DNA of 64,000 bases from Norana najaformis (Eukaryota; Annelida; Clitellata; Crassiclitellata; Hormogastridae): the NCBI GenBank assembly GCA_964023275.1, contig OZ029918.1:30140704-30204703 (forward strand). Direction: 5' to 3'. A program made the translations under genes and the position numbers. Below, one piece after another: positions 22,258 to 36,900 of the stretch. Positions within the stretch are counted from its first letter, which is position 1; every line of letters begins with the position of its first letter. The notes under the pieces were generated by a model, which was not told the DNA's origin, searched no databases, and worked only from the letters and a program-made list of their open reading frames with translations.

Positions 22258-25200
22258 ATACATTTGTTATAAACTGTAATCGTTAAATTCCTTACTTAAT
22301 TCGAGTAAAGCAAAATGTTCAGTTTCCAACTCCCAGCAGATCCAGTGACCAAACACAAGCCATTAAAGACAAACCGAAAACGTTTGGTTCGCAACCTAAC
22401 CTCAGCAAGTGATGATCTGTTGTTGGATTGCCCTGGCCGCGCTTGTGCTTCAGATAAATTATACTGCAACCTCAGGACCAATCATTTCACAAGTTTCTAT
22501 AAAGCCATCCAAACGACGTATTACTTTAACCTTTTAGGTTGAGGCCAAGTTTTAGGTTGAGGCCAAGTTTTAGGCTCAGGCCAAGCTCCCAAAAAGGACA
22601 ATAACCACAACCAAATAATTTCTTATTATTAAATTGATTCTGACTTGAAGGGTCAGGTAGACTTCATTCATTCAAAACATTTATATAGCGCCTCGTTAAG
22701 TACCTCTGCTCCCAGCCCAGCTCCAGCGAAAGAGAGAGAGACAACACTGTTTAACTGCTGGTGAAAAGTGTATCTAGCATACCTTGTTAGAAGGACGTGC
22801 AGATTAACACAACCTAACAATTATTGCTTAAAATCAAAATTAAGCATGCACAGATGTCGGGGAGGACAGTTACTGTAAAGCAAGAACGTGTAGAAAGAAA
22901 TCGGATATACCTCTGAAATAACCTGCCAAATCGGAACGATTTTTAAAACCCAAATCGATGATAAATTAAGAAAACTATGCAAACTAAAGCACAAGTATTC
23001 TCCTTCAAATGTTCTAGCACACTGAAAATAAAGATCGTTAGAAACTGATTAACAAATTACTGTTATTACATGAAACTAAACGCACACCACAACTAACACA
23101 TAGCTATAATATAAAAATAAAACTCTGTCAGCTACGACTACAGAACCTCCAAGACACACGATACAGAGAAGCAAATGAAATAATCGGTACAGTAATATGT
23201 CGGGCACTGGAAAAGTGATTACTTGAACAGCAAACACAAAAAACTTCAGGACAAATTTAAAACAGAACACACCAAAACCTCCTCACAACAAGCATAAATG
23301 TAATGCAAGTTCTAACGTAACGAGGTGAGCAAAATGGATCCCAAACTGAATACAGCCTTAGAAGATGACCTCATTACATAATGCAACCACTTTATAATGT
23401 GATAATTGGAGTGGCTCCCAACTGTAGCAAAATAAGGAAGTTCCAGTGTATCAAAGAAACTACTATACTGAACGAAATTACCTGATGTCATTCCTTTCAT
23501 GATTTTCTCACCATAATCCAAAAATAGGCTCAATAACATATCAAGATATTTATTTATTGTTCTACTTCTCAAAACAAGTGTCTTCTATTTACTGAGGCAC
23601 TACAATTATCAACCATTTACATGTTACCACTTAGCACTAAAAGCATTAACAGAAAACTGAAGTTCGCTATCTTCACCTCAAAATAAAAATTAATTCATTG
23701 AAATTAGAACATAGACATGCAACAATGAGTGGCAGAATTTACAATATTCTGACTTCCTTACATGAGGAACTTGAAGCGTGAAGCCAGAAGTAACCACACA
23801 AGAATCTCATACAAAGACCTGAATAGAAACTGCAATTATGGGTGATTCAAGATTTATGGAACATAAAAATTCTCAGATCCACAAATAAATGCAGAAATGG
23901 CAAACTGGAAATATGAAATGTTGAAGAATGTGTGGCTGATACCTCAGATTCAAACTGACCTTGTGCGCATAATAAATTTTCATAATAATAATTAAATATA
24001 ATTTGTCATTTTCTGCAGACATATTTTGAAATCCTGCAACATCATTTTCACCTGAGGTGAAAGAATAATTAAAATTTTTTCATTTTAGCCTTGTGAATGC
24101 TTTGGGTAAAAAAATATTAAGGGCTAGTTCACTGTCAACCAGATCAGAAAGACACTAGATGTTTTCAGGAGTAACTATCACTTTGAAGAATTCTTTTGCA
24201 AGACGCTATCTATCGGGAATCCATTGTTCTCACTGTATTTAGAAGTAATTATATAAAACAATCTGATTGAGTGGGTAAATAAAAACAAACCGACAAAAGA
24301 AAAAGGTCAATAACAAAACGTTACACCTACCTACTTTAGCCGGGTATTACTGTCAGAACATAAGGCAAAACCACAAAGAATGGAACAAGAGTCATAGAGC
24401 CACCATGGTCATACCATGAAAAAATTACCATCATGATCATAGCTTAGATCACATAATCACTGCATAAAATCATGATCATAGCTTAAATGCATACAAGTAT
24501 GATCATACCATCAACGTAATCAATTTCACAATGTGCTGAATGCGCTAAACATGATCACACCAAGAATGAACGTAGCAGATGTAAATCAAAATGGAAAGCA
24601 AGCTCATCAGAACACAGGGAACTTGATCAAATCTTAAGATAAATTTGCCATCTTCCGTCAACTACTAACAAAGACCTGTGCAACTTGAAACAAAAAAGGA
24701 TTCACAAATGAACAAGTTTCGTAAACAAACTTAATCCACTGGCCAACAATTTGAAGCTGTCAACTCCCTGTATCAATGGCGACTGCAAGAATATCCTCCT
24801 GGGCAAAAGAATCAAAACAAACAACTTACAAGGAGAGACAGATGAACTCAAAGATAAAAATTCATGCAATTACTTTATTTCTAGAACAAATTTGGTACTC
24901 GGAGTGATTCCAGGATCCGCAGGGTCACTGCCTCTCCCAGCTGCCAAAGCTCATGCTATAGGGGCAAAAACTGAATTAGCAAACTTCTTGACAAGTATCA
25001 CCCAAGAAACAAGCTCCAGAGCCATGGAATGTTAGTCAACAGAGCCTTATGACATTGCCAATATCTTTCACTGTAGAACACCCAGTTATTTATTTAGTGC
25101 AAAGTAGCCAGGAAAATCATACTGTGTTTTAAAACACAACATTTCTTTACTTGAAGATAAAATTGTCAACACCTCATTGCAAATCAAAAACAGTGCAGTT

Positions 25201-26205
25201 CAAGTTCTGAAAAAGAAAAGTTTTGCTAAGTGGTGAACTTCAAATGAAATCTGTAACATAACTGAAGATGACGGGGAAAAGTAAATAAACAATCTTGCAA
25301 CAGAAACATACTTCATCTGAAGATGTTGTTGAACAAATGGGTAAACAGTACATGTGCAACAGTACTTCACAGAAACACCAGAAATGGACTTTTGAGCCAA
25401 AAAACACAGAATTTTGTTTTAAAACGTCCACAGCATGCTTAAATCCGCTACCACAAAACTCTGGTGTGCTTCAAGAAATATCCATTTAATCTATGCCAAG
25501 AGACTACCCAAGAGAGCAAAGGAGTAAAACTTCTATTTAGCATGTAAGAAAGCTTTCTCGCAAAGTCTACTTCAATGGGTAAACTATAGGATTGAGAAGT
25601 CTCCCCAAAAGGTGCACAAAATGAAAGAGACACAATTTCAGCAATGAATTAAGTGAATAACCTCCAATTAGGAAAGATCCAATAGACTGAAAGCATATGA
25701 ACACTTGGTTAATCTAGCATACAGAAAAACCACGTAAACCACCAGTAAACAAATTTAAGAGAACAAAGATGTCATCCAGTAAGCAGATGCTCGTTTTGCG
25801 ATAAGGAAGTACCTTATAAGCCTTTTACATACACAGAAGTCAGTGAGCATTATAGTGGGACCTAATTTTTGCATCATGGTTATCATCCCACTTAAGACCA
25901 AGATCAGAAACAGCTTGAAAAATTCATATTCCAGAAGGCAGACATGTAGATTGAATTTCACAGAGTTGTATTCAGTGAACTGGGCCTGGGAAGGATCTTC
26001 CAACAGCATCAAATACCAAACCTATATGTAACAGTTATTGCTTGCTGACCTCCAACAACCTCTGTCAAATCCTAATTCTTAAAGACAGTATTACAAAAAT
26101 AGGCAAATATCTGAGTTAACAAGGCAGAACTTTTATCCACAATGGCATATCATCTGACATCTGAGAGAGAGAGATAGATAGAAAGGCATGAACACCCTCC
26201 GAAGT
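22258..26205 (-). other. Gap between converging genes, probably including the ankyrin 3' UTR
   Basis: Few open frames and fewer recognisable dispersed repeats than elsewhere in the window. It contains a three-copy 18-bp tandem repeat at 22533-22588 and a palindromic CATGATCATAGCT motif repeated near 24450-24510. TTTATT on the plus strand (AATAAA on minus) occurs near 25090 and 24872 as candidate ankyrin poly(A) signals, without strong support for either. Confidence 0.3.
22533..22588. repeat. 18-bp tandem repeat, three copies
   Basis: Units of TTTTAGGTTGAGGCCAAG; the third has CTC for TTG. Confidence 0.85.
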
Positions 26206-27032
26206 CTAATCATCCTCATCCTCGTTTTCCAGGACTACTTTCTCTTTAGTCGTCTGGTGGCTGGTGATGGTGACAATCTGCCTCTTGACAACCTCTCCGC
26301 TTGGAAGGGTTTCCTCGAATTCCTGGACTTCCGTTGACGGTTCATCCACGCCACTGCCGCCGCGAAGTTCCGGGTCAATGACGTCGAGCTGGCGAAGCAC
26401 CTCTTCCGCCTGTTCCTTGTTTTCGGGCAGTTCGTCCTCCGGGCCTTCCATCACGACTCGCTGGACGATGCGCTGCTTCTGCTGTGTAACGATTGTCTTG
26501 CGCTTTACCACTGTGCCATCATCGAGGACCTCTTCTGTCTCCTGGATGTCTGTTTCCAATTCGGGAAGACCACGCTGGGTATCCGTGTAAATTCTCAACG
26601 ATCCAACCTCCAGATCATCATCATGTGACGTCAGTGGATCTATAAAAAATCCTGCTGTTAATTACAATACAACGTTTCCAGTTACTGGAAAGACTTATGT
26701 TTTTTCCAACCCCTTATAATTGACTTTCAACATTTCTGATCTACGCGACACTTCAACTATCGCGAAGTCGTTATACGGACCAATCCACACATACAACGAG
26801 AGGGACTTAAAACGCAATAATTGTTAGCAGGCAGTGCACAACCACATTAGAATATGGTGTATCCCAACTGCAGGTAGATAAACACTTGCCGCATATAATT
26901 ATGGAAATAAGCATAAACAGAAACCACTAAAGCAAACCGGAATTCTGTCACTCAAGGTTGCCAGTCTCTTTATTCTAGCATTTTCTTATATTTATGCATT
27001 TATAATATATATACACACACACACGCATATAC

Positions 27033-27095
<63 letters not shown>

Positions 27096-27917
27096 CATTT
27101 AAGGTTATGGCAGAGGATAACACTAACAAAAGTCAAACAATATGCCCTTAGATAACTGGCCCTCTCAGAGTGGCTTACCTTACTGGAATCCCCACCGAGT
27201 CATTGTCCAATTTCTAGACTGGTTCATGAAATTACCTTGCATGAGATTTTCCACAAATGTGGTTTTTAAAACTCATTTATCTTATTAGTTTTAACCTTAT
27301 CCCATTTGAATAGCTAGCAACGTTATTTCAAACAGCCATTTCCTGCATTGTTTAAAGGTAGCTCCACTCCTTAATATTTTTGAAACACAAAGCAACCGAG
27401 TAAACCACAATGATTCCTAAAGATCAGCTCCACTCAGTGAGATTTCTCAGCTTACCTTGGCTGGAAGGCTCTTCTTCATTTACTCCATCAGGACTGTATT
27501 CAACCACTTTAGCTGGCCGACTCTCAGCCAGCTGATCTGGACTACTTTCAGCAAATCTATCTGGAATACTTTCAGCTTCCCTATCTGGAAAACTTTCACC
27601 CAATCTATCTGGACTGCCGGAACTTTCAGCCACTCTATCCGGAAAGCTTTCAGCTGTCCTATCAGGAATACTTTCATTGACAGACTTAGGCTGTATGTTT
27701 CCATCCCTAAAATCCATGTCATGTAAAACATCCCGACTGTCATTTGTAAAATCATGCTGGCTTTCGGTCGTTAATTCTGGTTGAAATCTCGTGTCTGGAC
27801 TGCTTTCAAGTGTGAATTGAAGATCTGGTTCCTGGGCTACAGGCTGCGATCGAAGACCTGGGAATACATCACTAGTAATGGGTGCCTCATCCAATGGCTC
27901 AGGAACGCTTGCCATTC
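26206..27917 (-). CDS. ANK: Ankyrin exons 32-33: C-terminal regulatory tail
   Basis: Exons 27456-27917 and 26206-26639, phase 1 to 1 and then to the stop. The first holds about seven degenerate copies of a nine-residue unit of the form (S/F)PDRxAES. The second contains two related motifs, [19 protein letters not shown] and [18 protein letters not shown], each followed by a basic or amphipathic run. Similar 'DGxVVKR' motifs lie in the C-terminal tails of vertebrate ankyrins. The protein ends NEDEDD. Both exons are strongly acidic. The tail is known to regulate ankyrin binding in vertebrates; here that is inference. Confidence 0.85.
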
Positions 27918-30900
27918 CTTCGGAAATAAAACAAAAACCTTTTATTAAACACTTAACTTTATTAACAGCATATATGTGTATCATTACGAAGCAAATTCCA
28001 ATTAATCCAACACTGTAATGTGTCAACCTTCCTGTCACTAGTGTGAAACTTATAAGGGAAGGTTGTCCTGCTGTTGGACTGCCACATTTATGCTTTTGGT
28101 TGAAAGACCGTTTAAGCTAAGAGCAAATTATACATAGATGTCACAAATGACCAATTACTTCACCTTGCTTTACATTATTATAACTGGTAACTCGAATGGG
28201 GTACTCCATAAATACATTTTCCAGGGGTACTCAGTAAATACATTTTCCAATCAAGTAGATGCGGTCAGAAATTGATACATTTGCAGAGTAGCAAGATAAG
28301 GCAAGTGCTCATTTATAATGTTGAGCTATGTGTGTTCTTAGCGGCATGGTCTTCAGGATCAAAGACAATTTGTCTGAAGCACAGACTCAACAATGGCAAT
28401 CCAACAGATAAAGAACCTCTCCTTCATGATGACATCACTTAACAACAAATTATTCATTTATTAATTATTTCTGTATTAGTAATAATTATTCCTTTATTAG
28501 TTATACATTCATTAATTATTCATTTATTAAAAATTCATTAAATAATTATTTCAAGCAGTGAGATCCGAATCCTGGGCACAATTCACAGTGAAACTCAAAT
28601 GGAATAGCACTGTGCCAGAAGACTTATCACAGAGCCTTGCAAGCACACTCACAAATAAACAAATAATACATCAAGTAATATTCTTAAGTAGCTTTATGCG
28701 TCTACAGACCCTGCTCAATTGACATGATGGCTGTTCGGATTTCCTGTTCGTCAGTCACTGGTTGGACGTTGCGCATGGATTTGAGGACGACATCTTCACG
28801 ACCGATTCGGTTGAGTGCTCGTTCCAGTTCATTGCCCGTTGCCAGATTCTTCTTCTGTTGAACCCATAGGTGAAGCAAAACTAAGGCCTATATGAAAAAT
28901 AAACATATGGAAACCACGTTAAACAGGTTGAAAAACTGCAAAGAAATCCACAGCCTCTAAATTACTGACATGCAATGCAAATGCTCTGAAATCTGCTCCA
29001 TACACTAACATCACAGACAATATGTATGTATGTATGATGTATATACAAATATACAATGTGCAACATCCAATGTTGATGCCTGCAAGAACTGTGGGGCACA
29101 GCATCTGACTGGATAGAGCGTTTCGGTTGTAACGTGGAAAGCACAAGTTCGAGCCTACCCTGAGACGGTTAGTGTGGAGAGACCTTTAACAAATCGTTCA
29201 CACTGCACAGCACCATCAACTGATGCTCAGTCATTAGACAACGGTGCTTAAGAAAGAAATAATAATAACATGTACGTACACATGTATGTCTCAAGACAAT
29301 ACAGCACCTCTGAAGTACCTCACAAAAGCACTGCACACATAATTATCTAACTGACCTAAACAAGTGCATCTGAAGGCTGTTTGCAAATGCATGATCACCA
29401 GAGTCAAATGCTACAGTACGTAAATGAAGTCCCAACACAGAAGAAGGGAAAGTGGGCTAAAATAGCTTTTAACCCAAAACCAACATAAGAAACCAACTTC
29501 ACTGGGCAGCCAACAAACAGAAATGCCTTTTAAATTTGTAGTTCTGCCCTTTGAATCTCTGACGATCAGAACCACTTGAGTAGAAGAAGACATCATGAAA
29601 TACACTACTCCAAATAACATGTGCAGTGCAAATGATGCATAATAATTAATAAACTTCATTAATAATAACATAATTATCAATCGAATGGGTAGCAATCTCT
29701 GTACAGTAGAAAGCTGTAGGCGTTCTGGTATGCCCGCGCTGCCAAAGCACCGATGATCTTCGTCAGGTCGGTCATGTACAGTACGTAAAGAAGCGGCCAG
29801 AGCACTGATAAAAGATAATCTTTACCAGTGTCTCACTAACCTTTTCGCTAGGTGGATCAGACTCACTAGTATTTTTCTCCACGTCCTTCTTATCCACTCC
29901 TAATTCCTCAGCTAAAGCCACCCAGTCATCCTGAACAGCATCTGCGATATTTGTCAAGTGCAATTCTGCTCTATCTATGGATCTAGAATCTAAAAGATAA
30001 AAAATAACACTAAAAATACATTAAGAGCTTAACTTTCTTTTGTGACAAGGTAGCAGAACAGACCGAGTACTTGCCCTGTAACATGCAGTACGCGGGTTCA
30101 AGACTCTCCTGAGACGGTTACTGCATAGAGACTTCGAGGAAGTCCTTCACACACAATTGCTCAGTGCCACTGACTGATGCTTTGTCATTAGACCACTGTG
30201 CTTAATAAATACAGAAATAATAAGTCCAGAGGCTCAGTCTTAAAAACCTCTTTTAAGCACTGGTCATTTCTGAATTCCTAAGCTTTCTTCTATATCTACA
30301 TGATCCTTTCTAAATGCTATATTTTGAATTACCCATGGATTGGATTTCTGAGTGAATTCTCAGTTCCAAAGGAACTTTTTGTCCTATCCTCATGTTCTAG
30401 TAGTCCTCAATAATAGAAAGAGAATTAGAGGAGATTTAGAGTAAGAACTTGGTCCTCAAGGGATAGAGGACATATTCGGAGTAAGCACCCACACTGTATC
30501 AGAGTGTGTCTACAAAGATGCATATGTGTACAGATCTATGCACAATTTATGTATTATGACATACGTAAATATCTGCTGGTATGCACATACGTATGTCTTG
30601 CACAGCAAGAGTTGGTTGCACCTTGATCCTACTACTAAAGAGAGGGGCACTGAAGGGTACTTTTAAAACACTGGTCCACAACCAATCTCCAGAATAGCTT
30701 TTATTCCTCTTTAAAAAACTAAGAATTCTTCAATTACCCTGAATGTCCGTGAAAAGAAGACGCGGCTGACGGAGTTCTAACCCGGGAGTGATGCCTTCAG
30801 GAGTTCTCTTGACCGGACGAGGTTCAGTGTCAATTTCTGGAAGCGTCACATTGAGCACACAGACAGGAAGGAGACGTTGCTCAGGGGTCAAGGGCCTTCC

Positions 30901-33900
30901 TTCTGACAAGAACAGCACCTGGCCACTAGGGTCGGCTTTTGGGTCTTTCAGGCGCACGAGAAAATGAAGCCGGTTCTCATGGAACGAGTGGAAGTTGAGC
31001 GATAGCTGTTCGTCGGTCTTGAGCACCGGATCCAGGTTTCCGGCGACGCTGACGCTCAACGGCTTGCCTTCAAAGACCTATGAGAAACAACAATCATCAT
31101 AATATTACATAATAATAATAATAATAATAAAACTCATGCCCATGAATAAAATTACTGTAGCAGCAAACCTGAGCTGCAAAATTACAGTTATAATGTCAGC
31201 ATTCTGTAAAAGCAGGAAACAAAATATTTGCAGCCCCAAAAAAGTGTGTAATGTCATCGTAGCACTATCTACTAACCCAGCCAAAAAATTCAAATTCATC
31301 TGGCAGTACCTCAATGTCTTTGCTTCGTGCAATCTCCTTAAAGTACTGTTCCTTCTCAAGAGTCTTCTCCAGTTTGTCGTCTGTCAGGCAGAAAGCTCGG
31401 AGTCGTGCTTCGGCCGGGTTCCGACGTCGCCCGAATATCGCAAATTTCGCGACCATTGGAACTGACACTGCCTCATGGAATAGATCATTAGCCATCCGAG
31501 CGCATCCATTAATATTCTGACAGTCAATTAGCCAGAATCTGAGAAAACACAACAACACAGATTAACAATCTGATAAAGAGCAACAAATAATCATAAAAAG
31601 CAAAAAAAGGTAATTGCAATAGCAACAGATCATTCAAGCCTGCTGACCAGACTCCATTTAAGGACCATGGACAAGTTGTTCATTCACACTTGTTTCTTAG
31701 ACTGAAATTTACTAATCTTGCATCGTTCTTCATCATGACCTTGCACAGATTGACATTTCCTGACCCTGCACACATAATAAGCGCAATAAATAAATAATAA
31801 AATAATTCCGACAGACTTCTGTCCAAGACCAACCTGGCTGAGACAGTTGTAGTAAAAGACACACAATCATTGCTCAGAGTCAGTGGACTGGATCCTGTTA
31901 TGTCTTCCCACTGAGATGGAGCCACTCCACCTTCATAAGACAACCAGACAGATAGATTAATCACATAACAACAGAATAATGCAAATCTGATCAAACAAAA
32001 GAAAAACATGAAGCAAATCATAACACATACTAAAGGTCATCAGCTTTGCAAACAGTTGCAGGACATTCATTAATTTTCTTACATTTTTCATTTGTTTATT
32101 TCCTAAATGCCATTTAAAGCTCAAGAGAACAACAGTGGATTACGATACCTACTTAAACGTGTGCATAAGTATGTAGAAGAGTAGATTTAAATGCGCGACA
32201 GTGCAAATGAAAGGTGCAAATGTACAGGAGTATATGTACATCCAAACACTTGCACTGTTCTCAAAAAACTACTCTGACTTGTAAACTCATTCATATTGCC
32301 ACAAACTTAAAATATTATAAAATAGCAAATGCAGACTCTTTTACTAGAAGCCTTGTTCTTTTAGGTTCTCCCTTTGACATCAAATGCTGCTTGTCATTGC
32401 TAGTCGTAAACTGATTGCTTACATGGTGATCAATAAAGGCTATTCCATTCTATTCCAAAGGCACAAAAGCGCAAATGAAAGACATTGTCCATAAACTCAC
32501 CGACAAGACTGCACAGAAGTCTAAGTGTTGGACTGCCGGCACCATGTCGATCCTTGCCACCCGACTCTGAAACTGGCATTGGGATGGTGATGGCTATTGG
32601 CTGATGGAATTTGCGATGTCTTGGTTCAATTGTTACGACTGGACTAACCGCTACGGTATTGTCTCCCAATGTTTTCTTGACAAGCTCCTTGTCTATTGTG
32701 TGTGTCTGTACAATATATGCATTCACAAGTATACACTATACAGGCATACAGTGCAACACAACTCAAACTTGATGATACCCCCTATTTGACAATTTGGAAG
32801 ATATAACTTCAGATCAGCTTCCTCTGTTTGTCCCATTCTACTTGAGGTCTCCTTGACTTTTCACACATCTGTCCAGCTCCATGGAATTCCCTACCACCAG
32901 CTTCTCTTTCTCTTATCTCATTTCACAAACAAATGAAGATTAATCTTTTTCAGACCCCGGCACTTTTGAGGTAAATTCATAAATTAGTGTGATATATATA
33001 TATAAATATACATAGATATCTGATTAATACTAATATAAAGACAACCATTTGATCACACAGCCTCTGTGGACTGTTGTTAATAGGGGCACTTAATAAAAAA
33101 GTTATTACTTTACCTTGCCTTACAAATATCATATCTATGATTTTTTACAAACAAACAGGACCTCTGTAACTCAACACAAAAATTATGTTGCATATTCAGA
33201 GTGGCCCTCAACAAAAGTAAATACTAATCACAGACATACCTGAAAAAAATCCAATCACATACTCACCTGACGAAAATTCCTATTAGACTCACCTGAAGAA
33301 ATTTCCAACAGCAAACTCACCTGAAGTCCAATTTTGATGGCCTTGGTAAGAGCGCCTTCTGGGAAATGAGCTTGAACCTGAGGCACAACAGATGACACAA
33401 TGACTCCTCCCTTTGGACTCAAAGTCTTGACGTCTTGACGAATGCGCGTCACAATCGCAAAGTAACATGGAAAGCTGTCAGTCAGTATACGGGCCACATT
33501 CCTCTGGTAGACTTTCTCTGCGCTCTCCAAGTCTTTTTATAAACAACGAAAAATCATTTGAAACATAGCACTGGCATTTGTATGTATGTATATTTGCACG
33601 TATGTATGTATATATGCATGTATGCACGTATATCTGCTGCTTCTGATTCATGTTTGACTCCTGTTTGACATTACATATTGTAACGTCATGGTATAAACCA
33701 GAACATATGTATGTAGTTAGGTGTCAGTAATTACGTACAGTAGAACATCATTTTAATGCGACAACAAGGTCCATACAGAGCACGTCGTTGTAACAAGGTG
33801 GAGCTATGTCGCCAAACGCAGATCAGAACTCATATTATAATGTTTAATAATGAAGCACGTTGTAACAAGGTTCCGGGGTACGTTATGTACACGTGCATGT

Positions 33901-36900
33901 ATGTATATCTATTTGAGCATTCATATAGTACCAATTTATGATCCTATAAAGGCACTGAATATATTGCTAACAGATCTAAGCAACAGTATTACACATCTGT
34001 AAATGATGTTCGATAATACATTCATTCATCTTTTGATCAAGAGAATTGAGTTACTTCTGATATGATGGCCTCATATTTGACAACTGACTGGAAATTGAGC
34101 CTGAGTGACTCAAGTACGTTAAGAAATTGAAGAACTTTTGCTGCTTCCCAAAGCAGGGCCAGAATGTCCCTAGGAAAACAGTCGTTCCCTTAAAGCTGCA
34201 TTTTTAAGAATGAAATTAACTGGTGAAATAAATGGGATAAATCTCTTAGTAGAATTCATCAGAGTTTCACCTGGGAAGCTGGGGCCAAGGGCCTGTCTAA
34301 CAGACTCATCACTTGCAATCATTGGATGTTCACTCCAAGTCAGTCCATTGTCGCTGCGCAAGATGGTGATCTCACGATCTTTGTTTTGAATTGAAGCAAA
34401 GTGTGGAACTTCAATCACCACCGGCCTAAAAGCACAAAAGACAAATCTCACTAAAAACTTTACATCACTAAAAACAGTTAAGCTAGATGCACACGAAATA
34501 CTTTCGCACACGTATCTGTCACAGGTATGTATGTACACATGTATGTCTGAATATTTCTTAATTATTAGTACATGATGTAGTATTATTACTATTAATGTTA
34601 TCATTAGTAATGTTATTATAGTTTCACAAATGACATATACATATTAAGAAGGGCACATAAATAAACATTCACATCAAAATTTCCTACCGTGAAACATATA
34701 TAAATGCAGAATTAAACAGGCAAACACATCATTTGTAACTAGTCAATAAATTAATATAGGGATAAGCAATCTCTTGAACAATGCCTTACCCAGAAAACTT
34801 GATTCCCGCACTGCCCATTTGTAGGATCCTGGTCGCTAGGGCTTCACCCTCATTCAGCGGAGGAGGGTTGGACAGCTTTTCCTTTTTCACCAGCTTACAT
34901 ATCACTCGAGTTGGCATGGTTGCCCTGCCTGGGGGAACGATGAGGCGAATTCCTGAATGACGGCTTCCGTTCATCACTCCTCCACGAGCATCAACCAAGA
35001 AACTCACGAGAAACCTGCCAAAGCCAGAACCAAACCATGAAACTCAACAGAAATTCTTTTTTAATGAGGTTTTGATAGTGGCCGAGTGCTAGTGTTATCA
35101 CTGTTATTATTATTTTTTAAACCCAAGGTGTTATGCATTCAAGAGCTAGATACAATCAATCCAGAGAGAAGATAATGTAACTGGAACAGCTACAATTTGT
35201 CAAAATCCAGTAGTGAAAAGTTACCATGGAAAGAAAGAGCATTACAAGCGTATTATTACTGTTGTTGTTATTGTTATTGCTTATTATTATTATTACTATT
35301 ATTATTATTAATGTCACTAAATGCTGTGCAAATGTGCTAAAGCAGCTATGCACTATTAAGATGACACAATGTGTTGGTTACTCAGTTCTTACCACTTCAT
35401 ATGAGATTACCACTCAAGTCATTCACATTAAAACACATCTTATAAGACAGTGCTGGTATTTTTATCAAGCCCAAGTTCTATTACATATCGAGATGTCTCT
35501 TTTTCCTGATATTCTCAAGCAGTCTTACAATGTTTACCCAGAATATTTGGGCTCCCTCTTGAGGAGAACATTGTCAGGGTTCAAGCTGCTCACATATTCC
35601 TCTGGACCGACACTTTCTCTCAGATGATAATCGATGTCTTGGAAGTTGGCTGTGGGAGGAGCCGCCATCTGGCTGTACTGGAGGCTGGTTTGTGCTGCCT
35701 GCATCTCCTCCAATTCATCAAGCATCTCATCCGACTGCTCAAAGAACACAACTCATGGTAATGTAACTAGCACTTCCATAAACGTTGTTCCTTTTGGTGC
35801 TGCAATAAACAGATTTTTATTTGATTTTTTTATTGACTTTTTTGCCTTTCACCAGTATGAAATAACTGTCAATAACCACAGTCACATAAGACCCTTAAAC
35901 AGCTTTTCTGAAGAATTTTTCAAAGGCATGTCAACAAGTTTGTGACCTACACCTTTTTTAACTTTTACCAATATGCAGTACACTTTTTACAATATACAAC
36001 ATTTTATTGTATTCTACTTTGTCAATTCATAAGAAACAACTGCAACAACCACAATCACCTGGCTGGGATAGGAAGCCGAGCCGTTAACGTTTGTCTTGTA
36101 CTTGTATTGCTGTTTTGCAAATTCTGATGGCACAGGTGACCAGACGTCTGAAAATTCATGCGACTCATCAGGAAGATGGTACTTCAAGTCATCGCAGGCA
36201 CTCGACGGAGTAGCTGCACCGAGACGAGAGTCTGAGTCATACATGGGGTACTTCTGGAAGTCCTCACGGCCCTCCGTGTTGGACGGAGTCATGGTGCTGA
36301 AGCGGAAGTCGGCGTCGTCCTGCATGTATCTCAGTTCGTCGTGAATTGTGTCGTGGCCACCAGTGGACGACAGCGTGCTGTAACGGCCGCTTGTACTTTC
36401 GAACTCAAAGAGATCTTGACCCTACAGAGCAAAATCTCAAATCTACTCCAATTTCTGGACTTCTGGAAAGCATACTCTCACAGGTACTCCAAAAGAATAT
36501 ACACGGTGCCAGTCACTTGGTGGCATAGGTAGCCTTCTAGTCTACCTGCCTGAAAATAACTAGAAATGTTATGATAAACAGCTCAAGACACATGAAATAA
36601 CTACAATTATAACTAAAACTATCGAGGCTGGGTGGCCAGTCCTCTCCCTCGCCACCTTATCATCCCAATGACAGTTTATGTTCAGTTCACTCATTTTATA
36701 GCCGAGTTGCCTGGGCTCACAAGTGGAGCAGAAATCTCAAAACAACCTGCTGCCCTGGCAAGAATTAAATCTGAACTTCTGTGCTGACAGTCTCGCATGC
36801 TAATGACTAAGCTATTGTGCATCCCCAATCAGACAACTAAAACACCCTCTGATAACCCTCTGGTCTTTTACGAACAATTATGAAGCCCATACTATGCGTA

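Noticed and set aside
22315..22542. 75-codon plus-strand ORF
   Set aside because: Short, no recognisable motif, and its end overlaps the 18-bp tandem repeat; treated as noise.
26264..26590. 108-codon plus-strand ORF
   Set aside because: Shadow of the last ankyrin exon on the minus strand; Ser/Thr/Arg-rich as expected of an antisense frame.
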